Below are positions 1-12,900 of a DNA stretch of 64,000 nt, in pieces. How positions within the stretch are numbered: position 1 is the first letter of the stretch; every line of letters begins with the position of its first letter. Below the pieces are notes generated by a model that worked only from the letters and a program-made list of their open reading frames with translations, did not search any database and was not told where the DNA came from. A program made the translations under genes and the position numbers. Source of the stretch: Begonia masoniana. Taxonomy: Eukaryota > Streptophyta > Magnoliopsida > Cucurbitales > Begoniaceae. The DNA lies in the NCBI GenBank assembly GCA_022432975.1, contig CM039510.1, positions 28,201,201 to 28,265,200 of the forward strand, read 5' to 3'.

Positions 1-385
1 TTATATGAGATCAGACCGGACACCTACAGAACTTTAAACAGAGGGAGAGAAAGAGTTCTGGATTTGAAATCACACGGAAAAGCAGTAAAAGAGATTCTGG
101 ATAACAGTTACAATTGGAAACAGGAAACAGAAAAACATCGGCGGAAGACCTAGTATAAAAGAACTTCGGTGGATTAAATAAAACTTAATGCAAAACCCTG
201 AACATAAAATTTTACAGAGAGGGAAGGACTACGGTGAGTAACAGAACTATGCACAATTCGGAAATGAATAACAGAAGAGAAGAAATGGCAAAGAAAATAA
301 TTAAACAGAATGAACAGGAAGTAAACCAGAAATCATAAGCATAAAAGCAAGAAGCTGTTGGGCGAAAGACGTAAAACAATGGATG

Positions 386-830
386 ACGTCATCGGGAGAG
401 AAGATGACATCAGCCGGAAGACGCAGGAAGCAACTGTGAAATAACTGGGCGGAAGACTAAACATTACGGGCAGTGGTGAATGAAATTTTCTAAAGACAGT
501 GAAACAGACGGGCAGCGGGCAGCGGTTGATTCAGATACGACAAAATCGCTGACATCAGCCGGAAGAGAAGATGACGTCAACCGGAAGATGCAAGCAGTAA
601 ACATAATCGGCAGAAGATGATGACGTCAACCGGTAGATGGGTGACGTCAACCGGTAGATGAAGACAATAAACGAGACCGGCAGAAGGTGATGACGTCAGC
701 CGGAAGATGGATGACGTCAACCGGTAGATGAATTTTAAAAACAAGCAGAATTGCACATTTCACCGGTGGATGTCGAATACGACAAAACAGATGACGTCAA
801 CCGGAAGATGGATGACGTCAACCGGTAGAT
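386..830 (-). repeat. Degenerate minisatellite with eight TGACGTCA palindromes
   Basis: Units of about 20-25 bp of the form GATGACGTCAACCGG(A/T)AGATG recur irregularly. I count eight exact TGACGTCA octamers: near 383, 571, 621, 642, 690, 712, 791 and 812. TGACGTCA is the classic binding core for bZIP factors of the TGA/CREB type (known for the family). That these copies act as enhancers in the LTR is an inference. LTR3 carries three exact copies in the matching place (29674-29800). Confidence 0.8.
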
Positions 831-1470
831 GAACACTTAAAACAGCAGTGAACGTGATCGGAAGATGCAGTTTTTGAGATAAAACTTGGCAAATTTTAAC
901 ATAAAGACTTACAGGCAGGGAACATCGTAATAGGAGGCATGAGGGCTTCAGACCTTCAAACCCGATTTCAAAACAAAGTTTTTGAATCATACTCTACAAA
1001 TGACAGGAGTTCAATCAGACAAACTGCATGGATAGCTCTAAATTTCGAGACTATCCATGCATGACCTGAAAAGGGAGAACTCAAGCAGTTCCAGAATGTT
1101 TTCGAAACATTTAAAATATATGGATACAATCTGTCAAATACAGAGGTTTTGAATACATCAACAACAGAATATTTCAGGAGACAACTATCAATGGTCAAAC
1201 AGAGATTTAAAACTCAAACACAAGAAACTATACATTACATATCCAGCAGAATTTCCTACAGAGTTTTAAACAAAACACAGGACTATACAGAGTTGTAAAC
1301 ACAACGCCAGAATTCCAGAAAAGGTTTTACAGACATAGACTTTACTTTAAATACTTAAACCTCGGGGCAGAATTTGTCTGGCTGCAGCAACCACCCCCAA
1401 TGAGCTCAATTCCCCAACTACATCAGCTCGTCATTATGAGGCACAAGGTCCTCATCTGGAGTATCCGTAC

Positions 1471-1969
1471 CTACAACAGGGAGTTCACCTATGAGCCTAG
1501 AGCTCAGTAAGAACATATCAGAAATAAATACAGTGATGCATATGCTATGCATGAACGTTTCAAATACAGGAACATTACATTACATTACATTTCACTGGAC
1601 AGGGAGGTATAAGTGGGAGGAGGAGCTGGCGCAACAGGGTGTACATGCCGCTTCAGGACATAACAGGAGTACTTGACAGGATGCCAGTCCTCATCCACAC
1701 TTAACCGTACATTACATTACAGATTTTATCTTACTTACTTCAAAACCAGTGCTGAAAACATTTGCATGATTTTACAGGAAAACGTGTATGCATGAATAAG
1801 TGCGATGCTTAAACTTAACATTCACAGATGGCAGAATGATACAACAGGAAGACAGGATATGATGGAGACATATTTAACTTAAAGCATAACCTAAAACCTA
1901 TCTACCCATACCATACCTAGTACCTCCAAGTTGTAGGGCCTTAAGGGCCAACGTAAATGCATGAACTTA
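1471..1969 (-). other. Putative intron inside LTR1
   Basis: On the minus strand a donor-like CAG|GTAAGT (plus-strand ACTTACCTG, 1965-1973) is followed about 500 bp on by an acceptor-like GTTGTAG|GTACGG (plus-strand CTACAAC at 1471-1477). A stem-loop-capable stretch lies between them, with GGACTGGC and GCGCCAGC arms at about 1605-1700. The same donor, stem-loop, acceptor order recurs in the other LTRs of this window. No transcript evidence is available to me. Confidence 0.45.
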
Positions 1970-2613
1970 CCTGTTTGCAGCAATGCAGTGTGCTCGAACG
2001 CCCCTGGAAAGCTCGGATCTGTAAATGGATGTACAGAATTCAAACACGCTACAAATGCTAACTAATATCTCGTAGGAAATGCAGCAAACACGTTTCAACA
2101 CTTTAGAAAACACACCAACGTGTTTTCATCCAAAAACAGTGAGTTTTCACTAAAATAATAACCCTAAATCTCAGTGAAAACTCGCATTAAACTTGTCCAA
2201 ATTTGTTAGCATTCAACCAGACGTTTACCTCAGCGGGAAAACAGAAAGGAGCCGAGGAGATTGAAGTAACTTCGATGGTTGTTCGTCGACTGGAAGAGAG
2301 AAAACAGGAGGGAGTTTCACGCCAGAATGAAGAGAAGAACGGGAGGGAAGGAAGAAGACATGGCTTCTTCAACAAGTTGCCAGATGGCATTCATCCATTG
2401 GCTATTTCCCACCAACCTTAATTTCTCTCTATTTTACCCTTCCATTGGTCTTTAACTAATTTGCTATTTAGTTTCACCATTTGGTTTTATGAATCATACA
2501 TATTCAACTGGAAACATTAGCAAATTAATAAAAACAAACCTTGCATGATTATTCCCATTAATCCCGTTGAATAATTTAAGGAATATCTACATGGCAAAAT
2601 GCCGGGTGTTACA

Positions 2614-3624
2614 TGGATATTGCATTTTTCTTGGAGGTAATCTTGCGAAATGGAGAAATCAAAAAATAAGATGTTGTGACCAGGGTGGGTGCTGAAGTAG
2701 AAGTTTGAGTTATGACACAGAATTCGATAACTATTGTGGCTACATATTATCTGAGAAGACTTAAAGATTAAGTGGGAGGAACCTATGAAGCTCTATTGTG
2801 ACCACACATCAACAATAAATGTTGCACACAATCCTATTAAACATGACATAACGAAACACATTTAAATCGATAAACATTTTATAAAGGAAAAGTTGGGTAG
2901 AGGCTTGTTTGTACTTTATATGTCTCTTACAAAATAAAACTTGCAGATGTACTTATTAAGAGCTTGAGCAATTTGGATTTTCAATCAATAATCAGCAAAC
3001 TGGAAATGAAAATTATTTATCACCTGCTTGAAGGGGAGTGTGGAAAGTAGCAGGTTAATATTGCCAAGAGTAGCCTGATTTTGTGATACTAGACTAAAAT
3101 TCTTTGCTGATCTAAAGGATGTGTTGTTGACATTAAACTACATATTTTTTTTGTTTCTTTTAGATGAAGTCGACTATAAATTAGAGTATGTAGTATGATG
3201 TTATATGTGAAAAAATAGATAATTAATTTCTTTCACATGTACAATTGGAAGTAATTCTCCTTCAATTGTATCTATCTAACTAATAGAAAAATTTACTTTA
3301 GACAATATCCAAATCCCTAGATTTGTGGGCTACAAATAAGGGCTAAATCCTCATCTCTGAAGTCTATTAATTCAAATTAAGTACAAATATAATAAGGTTA
3401 TTGTATATTAAAAAAATAACAATAAAATCCCTTTAACCATAATATTGACCACAGTTTCTTCAACAAGTTTTTAAAAAGTAGGGATATTGCAGTTCCACAT
3501 TGATTTCGCAGTGGTTAGATGTTCTATTAGTCAAACCCTTCATTATTGATGCAACTACTTAAGCTTTGTCTATTTAGATTAGCATTTGATAATGGGTTGA
3601 TTTTTGTTTCTTCGTGACTGTAAG
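2614..3624 (+). other. Intron (3' part) upstream of the first visible VPS13 exon
   Basis: AT-rich sequence with no convincing coding exon. I looked for a reading frame that could precede the exon at 3625 and found none. It is best read as the 3' part of a long intron whose 5' part holds LTR1. The pyrimidine-rich stretch at 3600-3615 fits an acceptor region. Confidence 0.55.
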
Positions 3625-3872
3625 ACGGGCAGATTTATCAGATCAACATCTAGACAGCACACCAGCGGTTTCCATTCAACTTGCAGCCCTTGGATCTTTT
3701 GCAACTTCTCCTATTCACTTTTCTCATCTGCATACTCAAACATTTGCATGGAGAACACGTATAATATCACTCGAAGGTATTATTCCCCTACTACTTTGGC
3801 CAGGAATAGTTTGTTTTCCTACTACAGCTGCACTAGATCATTTTAGTACAGCATACAAGTAGATTTCTTTGA

Positions 3873-3908
<36 letters not shown>

Positions 3909-6900
3909 TTGTTTGTGTTATATATTAAACTAGATTGATGTGTTTTCATTTTAATTGGAGTCATACCTAGATGAATTTTACTCCCCACCCAGTTTTCCTA
4001 ATTCTAAGTGACGAATTACAAAAGCAGCTTGAAATGTTTGATATTGTAGAAGATGAAAATTGTGGTGAATAATTCTTTGAAAATTTTAAAGTTTTGAGGT
4101 TTGTCCAGAAACAAAATCAAGCTTGTGTTTATCCTCATGTCATTTGCATCCTTGAGCAGATTCACGAACTTATCCAGGACCATCTGTTGTAGTTGACATT
4201 TCTAGAAATTCTACGGTACTTGCTCAATTCAGTTCATTAGTTCACTAATACCGATTTGTGGTTTCATTTAAGTTTGCAAATGTACTTAATCATACTTTCT
4301 TTATTATCATTCCTAGGATGGTTTGTCAATTTTGATTTCTCCTGTAATAAGATTACACAATGAAACTGGGTTCTCATTGGAGCTGCGATTTCAAAGAGGC
4401 CCTCAAAAGGAAGAAGAATCTGCCACTGTTTTTCTAAAACCTGGGGAATCAGTTGATGATGCCATGGCTGTGTTTGATGCCTTGAATGTTTCTGGTGGAC
4501 CGAAGAAGGCATTGACCTCTTTGAGTTTTGGTATGCCTTGTTAATCTAAGTGCCTGCAGCTAATTTTTTCCTGCTATGTGTTTTACATTTGTACTCCTGA
4601 ATATTATTAAATTTTTAACCTTGTTTTCCTCGTTACTTTGCAATCACGCTCTTGTTGGACAGACATGACTTTGTTTAGTTTTCCTTTACTTTATTGTCCT
4701 AACTGATCAATGAGGTTATAAAAATTGCAGGGAACTTCTTTTTCTCTTTTAGACCTGATCTAACAGAAAGCTTTATAGATCCTCTGGTTGAGTGGTCGGA
4801 AGATTTTAAAGGTGAAAAGGCAGTTCGTCTTTCTGGAATATTTAATAAGTTAAGCTACAAAGTCAGAAAGACTTTGTCTTATGGATCAGAAACTTTTTCC
4901 TTCAGCACAGCGCACTGTAATGTCAAGTCTGAGAATGCGCCCGTAAACAACTTGCACTTTCTGATTCATAGTATTGCAAGAGATGTGCCTGTTCTAATGC
5001 CTGATAAATCTAAAGAAGGGTTTGAGAATAATAGTTCTGTCACCTTACAAGAGCAAAAGACAATTTTTCTTCTTCCTACTGTACGGGTGATCAATTTATT
5101 GTACTCCGATATTCACGTGTTATTGACTGTAACAGGTAAGAAATAGCAGTTTTAGTATTTGTATGAGTTTTGGTCTGTTTAACTCATCATTTAATCTTTG
5201 TTTTTTCATTGTACAGATGTGTCTTCTGAATGTGACAATATTGGGAATCAGGCAACAATATCTTGTGGTTCAGCAGCTCACTTTTATGTCGACCCTTCCG
5301 TCATTTATTTTAATGTTACTTTAACTTCTTTAAGTTGCATATGCAAACCAGTGAATAGCAGTGAATGTGTTAAGAAGTTACTGAAGCAAAAAAATGATGT
5401 CCATCATTTGGACATTGATCTGGATTTTGGTGGTGGAAAGTATTTTGCTTCTTTGAGATTGTCTCGAGGGCATCGCGGCCTATTAGAGGTACTATTTTCT
5501 TTCTTGTGGATGCAAAGTCCTTGACTGGTAGTCTTATTTGTTCGGGTTCCATGGAGATAATAACTATTGTAAATTGATTTATTTGACTCTTGTTTAACTT
5601 AATATGTACATGTCTGCAGGCAACTATTTTCACATCATATGCCCTGAAGAATGATACTGATTTTTCTCTTTATTTCTTGGAAGCTAATAAAAAGAATCTT
5701 TCAAGGTAGTCACCAAGACTGAGAACAGTTGACAAAAGTGTTTAACTGCTAGTCTCTGCTTTCTTTAATTTAATTTGTTGCATGAATAAAAAGTGTAGGC
5801 ATGGAGCAGGGGAGCGTTTTAGCATTTGTCCGCAGTTGGGGCTGTGTTTGCCTCCACACTCAACAAGTTCATTGTTTATGAAGTGAGGTCTATATGTTAT
5901 TGTACAACCCATGCATGTCTTCTTTTCTTCAAATTGTGGGGAAGTGTGCTTGATTTACTGGATATTCTATTTTATTTATTGGTTTGTTTGTTCCTTTGTT
6001 TCTAGGTCTAAAAAGGTTCTTGTCAAGATATCTGATGATTGCGCGCCCCAGGCACTGCTAGATTTGGGTGCTTTATCTGGCCTTACAGAGATTAGTTTGG
6101 AATCAAAAGAGCAATCTGTAGTTAAGTCTATTCTTAAATTTGGGGTGTCTACTGGACCACCCGGAGATACAGTCTCTGTGCCATCTCAACTGGTTACTTT
6201 GGTTCCAAGATATGTTGTATTTAATGGATCTGATGAAACTATATTTGTTCGTCAGTGCTATTTACAGGTTTGATTTCCCTGTTGGCTATTTTTGAGGTTC
6301 TCTGGCTCTTAGCATGTGATGTTAAAGTGAAAATGTCTCTTGTTCTTACACTTCCTGGTCCTTTTTCTTTGATTTCATTTTGAAGGATGACGTGGCTGGT
6401 GTGACTCAGATTAGCAGTAAACAGAAAACAACATTACAGTTGCAGAATATAGTTAGCAAAACCAGGGAATTCAGTCTTTTTGAAAATTTTGTGAAAAAGC
6501 ACAAGAAAAACGTGGATGACTCTCTTAGATTCATTCAAATTGGGAGAGATGAGTCTAAGTTACGCTGGTCTGGCCCTGTATGCATTGCTTCACTGGGTTG
6601 CTTTTTTCTGAAATTCAGAAAACTAGACTACGAGACAGTTCCAGACAAATATTTTACAGAGTTCGCATCAGTTCATGTGCAAGAAGAAGGTTCAACACTT
6701 GCCTTACACTTCCTCAAACCGCCAAATATGGACATACCGTATAGAGTTGAAAACTTCTTGAATGGTGTCTCTATAACCTTCTATCAAAAGGTTCTCATTT
6801 TTTCCCCAAATCTTCCAGTAAATCAATAAATTATGAACATGTGTCCTGGGTCATCAATCATTAGGTGATAATTTTCAGGACTTTCTAGAAGCTGAAGTTC

Positions 6901-9900
6901 TTGGGTCTCAATGTACTGTTGATTATGTATGGGATGACCTGAATCTACCACATAAGCTTGTTATTCGGATCAATGGTACTCACTATCTGCTCTTATTCTA
7001 GATAACTTGCTTATTGTTTGTTACACAAGTAGAAAAAATGGACTCAGCTCAGACTACTTTTCGAATGCTTTATGTCATAGATTTGTGCACTTTAATCAAT
7101 TTTGTCTATCCTTTCTTTGATGACATTTTGACTTTTTGTAGACAGTCTTCTACTTCGTGAAATTTCATTGGATAAGCTTCGGTCATGGAAACCTTTCTAC
7201 AAGCCTAGGAAACAAAGAAACTTTGCATTTCAAACCCCTAGAGATCAAAGGAATGTACTTGGCGATTTTAACTCTGTAGATATGGTAAAGGTGGGTTATG
7301 AAGTTTATGCAGATGGTCCTACCCGGGTTTTACGAATCTGTGAGAGTTGTGATTGTCACGGGGGACATTTATCATCTTCTTCATCTGAAAAAATTCAACT
7401 AAGAGTTTCTCGTTTCACAGTCCACTTACTTGAGCATGGGAAGCAGGTCAGTCTCATTTTTTCCATATACCAAAATTGGAGTTTTTAAATACTATTTGAG
7501 GATGAAAGCTTTATGCATGATCATTTAAAGATACATTGGCCAAGTTTGATAAGAGCGTAATTGTCACCTCATTCTCATGAAAAAAAATTCTTATTCCAGA
7601 TATTAAAAAATTTTTATACGTTCTTTTATGTTTCTGTTCTTTTGTTGAGGAAAGCTGAAATAGCACTTCTTCTTCTAAAGTTCTTGTGGTGTTTAAACTT
7701 TTTTCTCGTTGCCCACTTCTATTGTAATCTTTTGTTACGCATCTTTTACAGATTAAAAAATATATAAATATTCTGGGCTTCTGCCCCCATAACAATCAAT
7801 AGCAGCAAATTCATGATGAATAGAAAATTCATGATGAATAGAGCCTGTTTAATATAGCTGTCCATTATGTTCTTGAAATTGCCAATTGAACGGTATCAAA
7901 GTTGGAAGCACTAGTTAGATTTATTGGCTTTGATTTGCATGCTTGACCAACTTACAATCTTTGAAGGATAATGATGACAACATGCCATCAGTTTATACGC
8001 CAATTATAGCTGCAAGACTTGGTTGCATCAATTTGGATTCTTTGTTTACTGCCAAGCGGAAATATAACCAAATTATGGTGCAGGTAATTATATTTTTTTT
8101 CCTGTTGTTGAGAATAGAAGGATATGATATTAGACATTTCCGAAGGGAAATACAATCAAGTAAAAACTCTGTTTCCAGTTCAATCTTCTCTTTTTTGAGT
8201 AGCTGTATTATATCATGTAGGTTATGTTTTACATATTCTTCAGTATGAAGTAATATATAATTGACTTTATTTAATAGCTTCAGTTGTTGGGATTAGTTTG
8301 TAACATTTGCTTATTGGAGGGTTCCATCCTAGATTTTGTAGTCCTTCATAATAAAGTTATTTACTGTGTTCAAAATAACCATTTTGTTTTTCATCTTTTT
8401 CTTACTGAATTTTATAGTCATTGAGTTTGGAGGAAAAGTGGGTTGGAGCTCCCTTCGCTGCAATGCTCCGGAAACATCACTTGGATATTGATGAGCCTAA
8501 TGGTTGTGACCTCAAAATTGTGTGTGTCCTTCTCACAACCAGCTATGATGTCAAACAAGTTAGATACTTGTCGGTTGTTCTGCAGGTAAAGTAGGATTTA
8601 CAATATAAATGCAGCTTTCTCTTTTAGTTTGGTTTTGTCCAATTAGAGGAAAATTGCTATAAACTTAGTTCTTGCTCTCTATCTTTTTTAGAAGAATTAT
8701 CCCCCTCTTCTTTGTAATTTTCTCTATCAATACACATTGTTTGTAAGAAAAATATAACTGCTGCTCTGAATCCCTTACAATTAAAAAAAAAAATTGAAAC
8801 TGTGCGTTCCTCTCTTTCCCCATCCATTTCGTGGTTCAGTAGCTGTAAACAAAAAAGTTCTATTTCTCATTAAAAAATTAAAGTAAGACGTGTTTCCAAG
8901 TTGTCTATATCAGTATTGACTTTGTGACATGCCTTCTGAAGCCCATCGATTTGAACCTTGATGAGGAGACCCTGACTGAAAATAGTCCCATTTTGGAGAA
9001 CTTCTCTCAATACCTCAAATATCAAGAGCCAGCAGTATTACTTCGACCATTTTGAGATTCACCCAGTGAAGGTGACATTTTCTTAAATCTCATGCACATC
9101 TATATTTCATTCTGGAAAATTAAAATTTAACTTGGTAGTTAATTATCATGCTTAGATTATTGCAAACTTCCTCCCTGGAGAGTCATATTCAAGTTACAGC
9201 TCAAGCCAAGAAACTCTGAGATCTTTGCTACACAGTGTGGTACAGGTGGGACTGAAGAACGCTCAATGCTAATTTATCTTTTGGGCTTAACTATTGTATT
9301 CATTTCTGTTCGTTCATTTGCTGTATGTGTGCTTCAATTTTTATTTCTCTCTGTTTGCTACCAACCTCTTCAGATTCCTCCAATAAAAAATACAGTTGTT
9401 GAGCTCAACGGAGTCCTGGTTACTCATGCTATGATAACTATGCGTGAGCTACTTATTAGATGTGCACGACATTATTCATGGTTAGTTCAACATGGTTTGA
9501 AACACTTACACAGACATGTCGACTCATTTTGTAAAAATGAACTCCTCAGGTATGCCATGAGGGCCATCTATATGGCAAAAGGAAGCCCATTACTCCCTCC
9601 GGATTTTGTTTCCATGTTTGATGACTTGGCCTCGTCTTCTCTGGATGTGTTTTTTGATCCTTCTCGGGGATTAATGAATCTTCCGGGACTTACTTTAGGT
9701 ATTTGCTGTTTAGTTTTTCAAATTTTGCTTCGTTGTCCATTTTAGTTTTTGTATACCCTCATTAACCTTCTATCTTACTGATAATAAGTTTAATAGAACT
9801 ATAATAAGCTATCACAGCTTCCAAAAGTGTAAAATCTATGAGGATGAAGTTAAAAAATACAGTCCCAGTCCCTCCTATGGACAGTCTAAAGATGCAATCC

Positions 9901-12900
9901 TTCCGAGACTTGATTGATTAGTACCCTATGAGTATGTTAACAAAAGAAATCACACTATGTGCACATTACCGATGACTATTTGAATTTTTCCTTGGTTTGC
10001 CTCCGCCATGTGCACAGTGCAAAACATAAACACTTGCCAAGAAATTTTCAAATAGTCTTCAGTTGTTGATGAATAAAAGAAATAATATTTTCTTTGGCAT
10101 GAACAAAAGGAATCTGTGGTGCTTGCTATACTTGCTCCAACCACAATGTCTGGCCGAGAATATGCCAAGTAGAAAAATCTACTAACCAATCTAGTCTTGC
10201 CGCAACCATCTTAGAAAATCAGTTGTAAAATTTTTATCATCTTGGCTTGTTTGACTAATGTTTGTTGTGGTGTCATATAAAGTTGTGCATAGTTGCCAAG
10301 ATCTGACTATGTCTCACCCACAGCCTCCTAAAAGTTTTTGGCTGTTGAAAAATAAAACTGTTGAAATATACACTAATATTTATTTTTTATTATATTAGTT
10401 TATTTGAATAATTAGGATTCTGTTTGGATCATTATGTTTATCTAGTTAGTTTAAGTTTAATTTATTTTAAATTGATTTAAAGACACATAAATCATTGGTT
10501 TGAGATTCAGTTTTTTGTTATTACATACTCTCATGTTTAGAAGAATTAATGAGAAGATTATTTTTCTTCAGTTCTTTGTTTTTTGACAAAAACCATAGAG
10601 TTTCAGCCTCCTTGATGAGTTGCATTTGGTTTCTTTTTTTAACTAGTCAAATAATTCATCTTTCCCTTGCCAGAAATGAACAACAAAACAAATTGCAAAC
10701 ATCTCAAAAGCACGTGACCATTTAATTGGTGAGAAATAGTCTGAAGATTGAAACTTTCTGTTATGATCATCTATGTTTGGGTTTGGGTTTGGTTTTGGTT
10801 GAATTGAACTTGAGTCTCCCTCCCAAAACTTACCCAACCGTGTGAGTGAACATGATTTGGAATGAAGAACCCTAGTTCTTCATGGTCGATCTAACAACAG
10901 GAAAGTTGATCCGAAATTTGGTGTATGATACCATATGCACTATGTATTTTGAAGGGATTAATTCCGAAAGGTATCTCGAACAGTTTACTTATACAACCTA
11001 ATTTATAGCTAGACAAATCCTATCACATCTGATGAAAATACGAATGACAAATAAAATATTATTCTTATAATTTGGGGCCAGCTGTATGTACAAAACAAGA
11101 AAATAATATCACTGGTATAAATAGCTTGACAACTTTGTGGTGTTAATGAGATTGCATAGAGTTCAAAATTATTCCCTTTTGAATTCCTGAATTTCCATGT
11201 TCTTTCCACATTTCATTGTGATAAAGCTACTTTTAGTTCTTTTGATACCCATGTGAACAGAAAACATTATATCTAGGCTATTAGTTCAATTTATTTTTAA
11301 TATTTTCTTTACATTTTTGGATTGGTTTGGCTGCTGAAAACAGGTACATTTAAACTGATCCATAAATGCATCGACAATAAAGGTTTCTCTGGGACAAAAC
11401 GATATTTCGGAGATTTAGGGAAAACGGTAACCATGATACCAATTATTTGGCATACTGCTTTCTGACTATGATGTAATCTGTTTAGCTCAGGACCAAGCAT
11501 TACCTTGTTCTGCAGTTGAGAGCAGCTGGGTCCAATGTCCTGTTTGCAGCCATAACAGAAATATCAGACTCTATTATGAAGGGAGCTGAAGCAAGTGGAT
11601 TTGATGGAATGGTAGATCACCTCATTTTATCTTCCAATTATCCTTATCTATTGAAAGTATGAATTTACTGCTGAATATTTTTTTTCTCAGATATTTATGT
11701 TTGTGCTATTCTCCAGGTAAATGGCTTTCACCAAGGAATATTGAAAATAGCCATGGAGCCATCTGTTCTGGGGACGGCTTTGATGGAAGGTGGCCCTGAT
11801 AGAAAGATCAAACTTGATCTAAGTCCTGGAGTTGACGAGGTAATTAATTAGACAGCTTTCTTCAGTTCTTTTTAAATATCCATTTGTAATGCCACACTAT
11901 TGAGTGTCAAAAATGTTTTGCTTTTTTTTTTATACGATTTCTAGTTTATAGTCTTTTGGGTTCACTTGAACTTTTGCCATTCTCTGTATATCTCCATTTG
12001 TAGAACTCTGACTTGTTCACATCCAAAATGGCCAATGGCATTTTTTTTTAGTCGGTTTTGTTTGGATTATTGCAGTTGTACATTGAAGGTTATCTGCAAG
12101 CTATGCTGGATACAATGTACAGACAAGCATTTCTTAGAGTCAGAGTTATTGACAATCAGGTAACTGTTAGGGTTGTATTTTGCATTATTAAAGTATTAAA
12201 ATTTAATCCTGGCAAAATACTCCAACACTGACTTGTTTATCAATATTGGAAGATTCGTATCGTTATGTGGATGTGGTTCGTTTCAAGAGATAATATCTTA
12301 TTGAAAACTCCGGTTTATAGCAAGAAATGATACCTTATCGAAAACTTTAAAATCAATTGATGTTTGAGTTTGCACTAAATAAATCAATATTAGTGTCTTT
12401 TTTCTTGAATGATTTTATATGTCCATTTAGGTGATCCTCAAAAACCTACCTCCAAATAGTTCTCTCATAGATGAAATCATGGAACGAGTAAAGGATTTTC
12501 TAGTGAGCAAGGCTTTATTAAAAGGAGATCCATCAGCAGCTACTCGCCCTTTACGCCAGCTTCGAGGAGAAACGGTAAGTGTTGTGTTCCATGTGCTTGT
12601 TGAAACTCAGTCAATGAGAGTTTAAAACAATAAAAATCTGTAGATTATTTTTTCTGGAAATAAAGGAGGAAGACCTACTTTAATCTTCCTATCCATTATG
12701 CGAAATATTCTTTCTATACATGTAAGATTTAGATGACTGAAACTGGGAAAAGACTAAGGAAATGTCCCTATTTCCTTTCTTTCAGTTGTTAGGGCTCACT
12801 TTTCCAAGTATTCCATAATGTTGTGGGATTATGTAACTGAGAGATCTTTGATAGTTTGATGTTGGGTAATATAATTTTTTTGCTAGTTGTATAAAGGATG

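Larger units (their letters stand above)
1..2613 (-). mobile_element. LTR (solo LTR or 5' LTR), truncated by the window edge; called LTR1
   Basis: The right end reads GCCGGGTGTTACA, the reverse complement of TGTAACACCCGGC, the canonical start of a Ty3-type LTR here. The left end lies outside the window. The sequence is clearly related to LTR3 (28994-31647): both contain a GCAGCAACCACCCC segment, a CTACAACAGGGAGTTC segment and an array of CGGAAGATG/CGGTAGATG units, in the same order. There is no polypurine tract or coding sequence right of 2613, so host DNA begins there. Any internal region would lie left of the window. It sits upstream of the first visible VPS13 exon and in the opposite orientation, so it is probably an intron insertion. 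Short reading frames in it look like chance. Confidence 0.8.

Noticed and set aside
9950..11209. Small minus-strand frames in the long VPS13S intron
   Set aside because: No family resemblance, AT-rich composition, and intron borders fit well on the plus strand.
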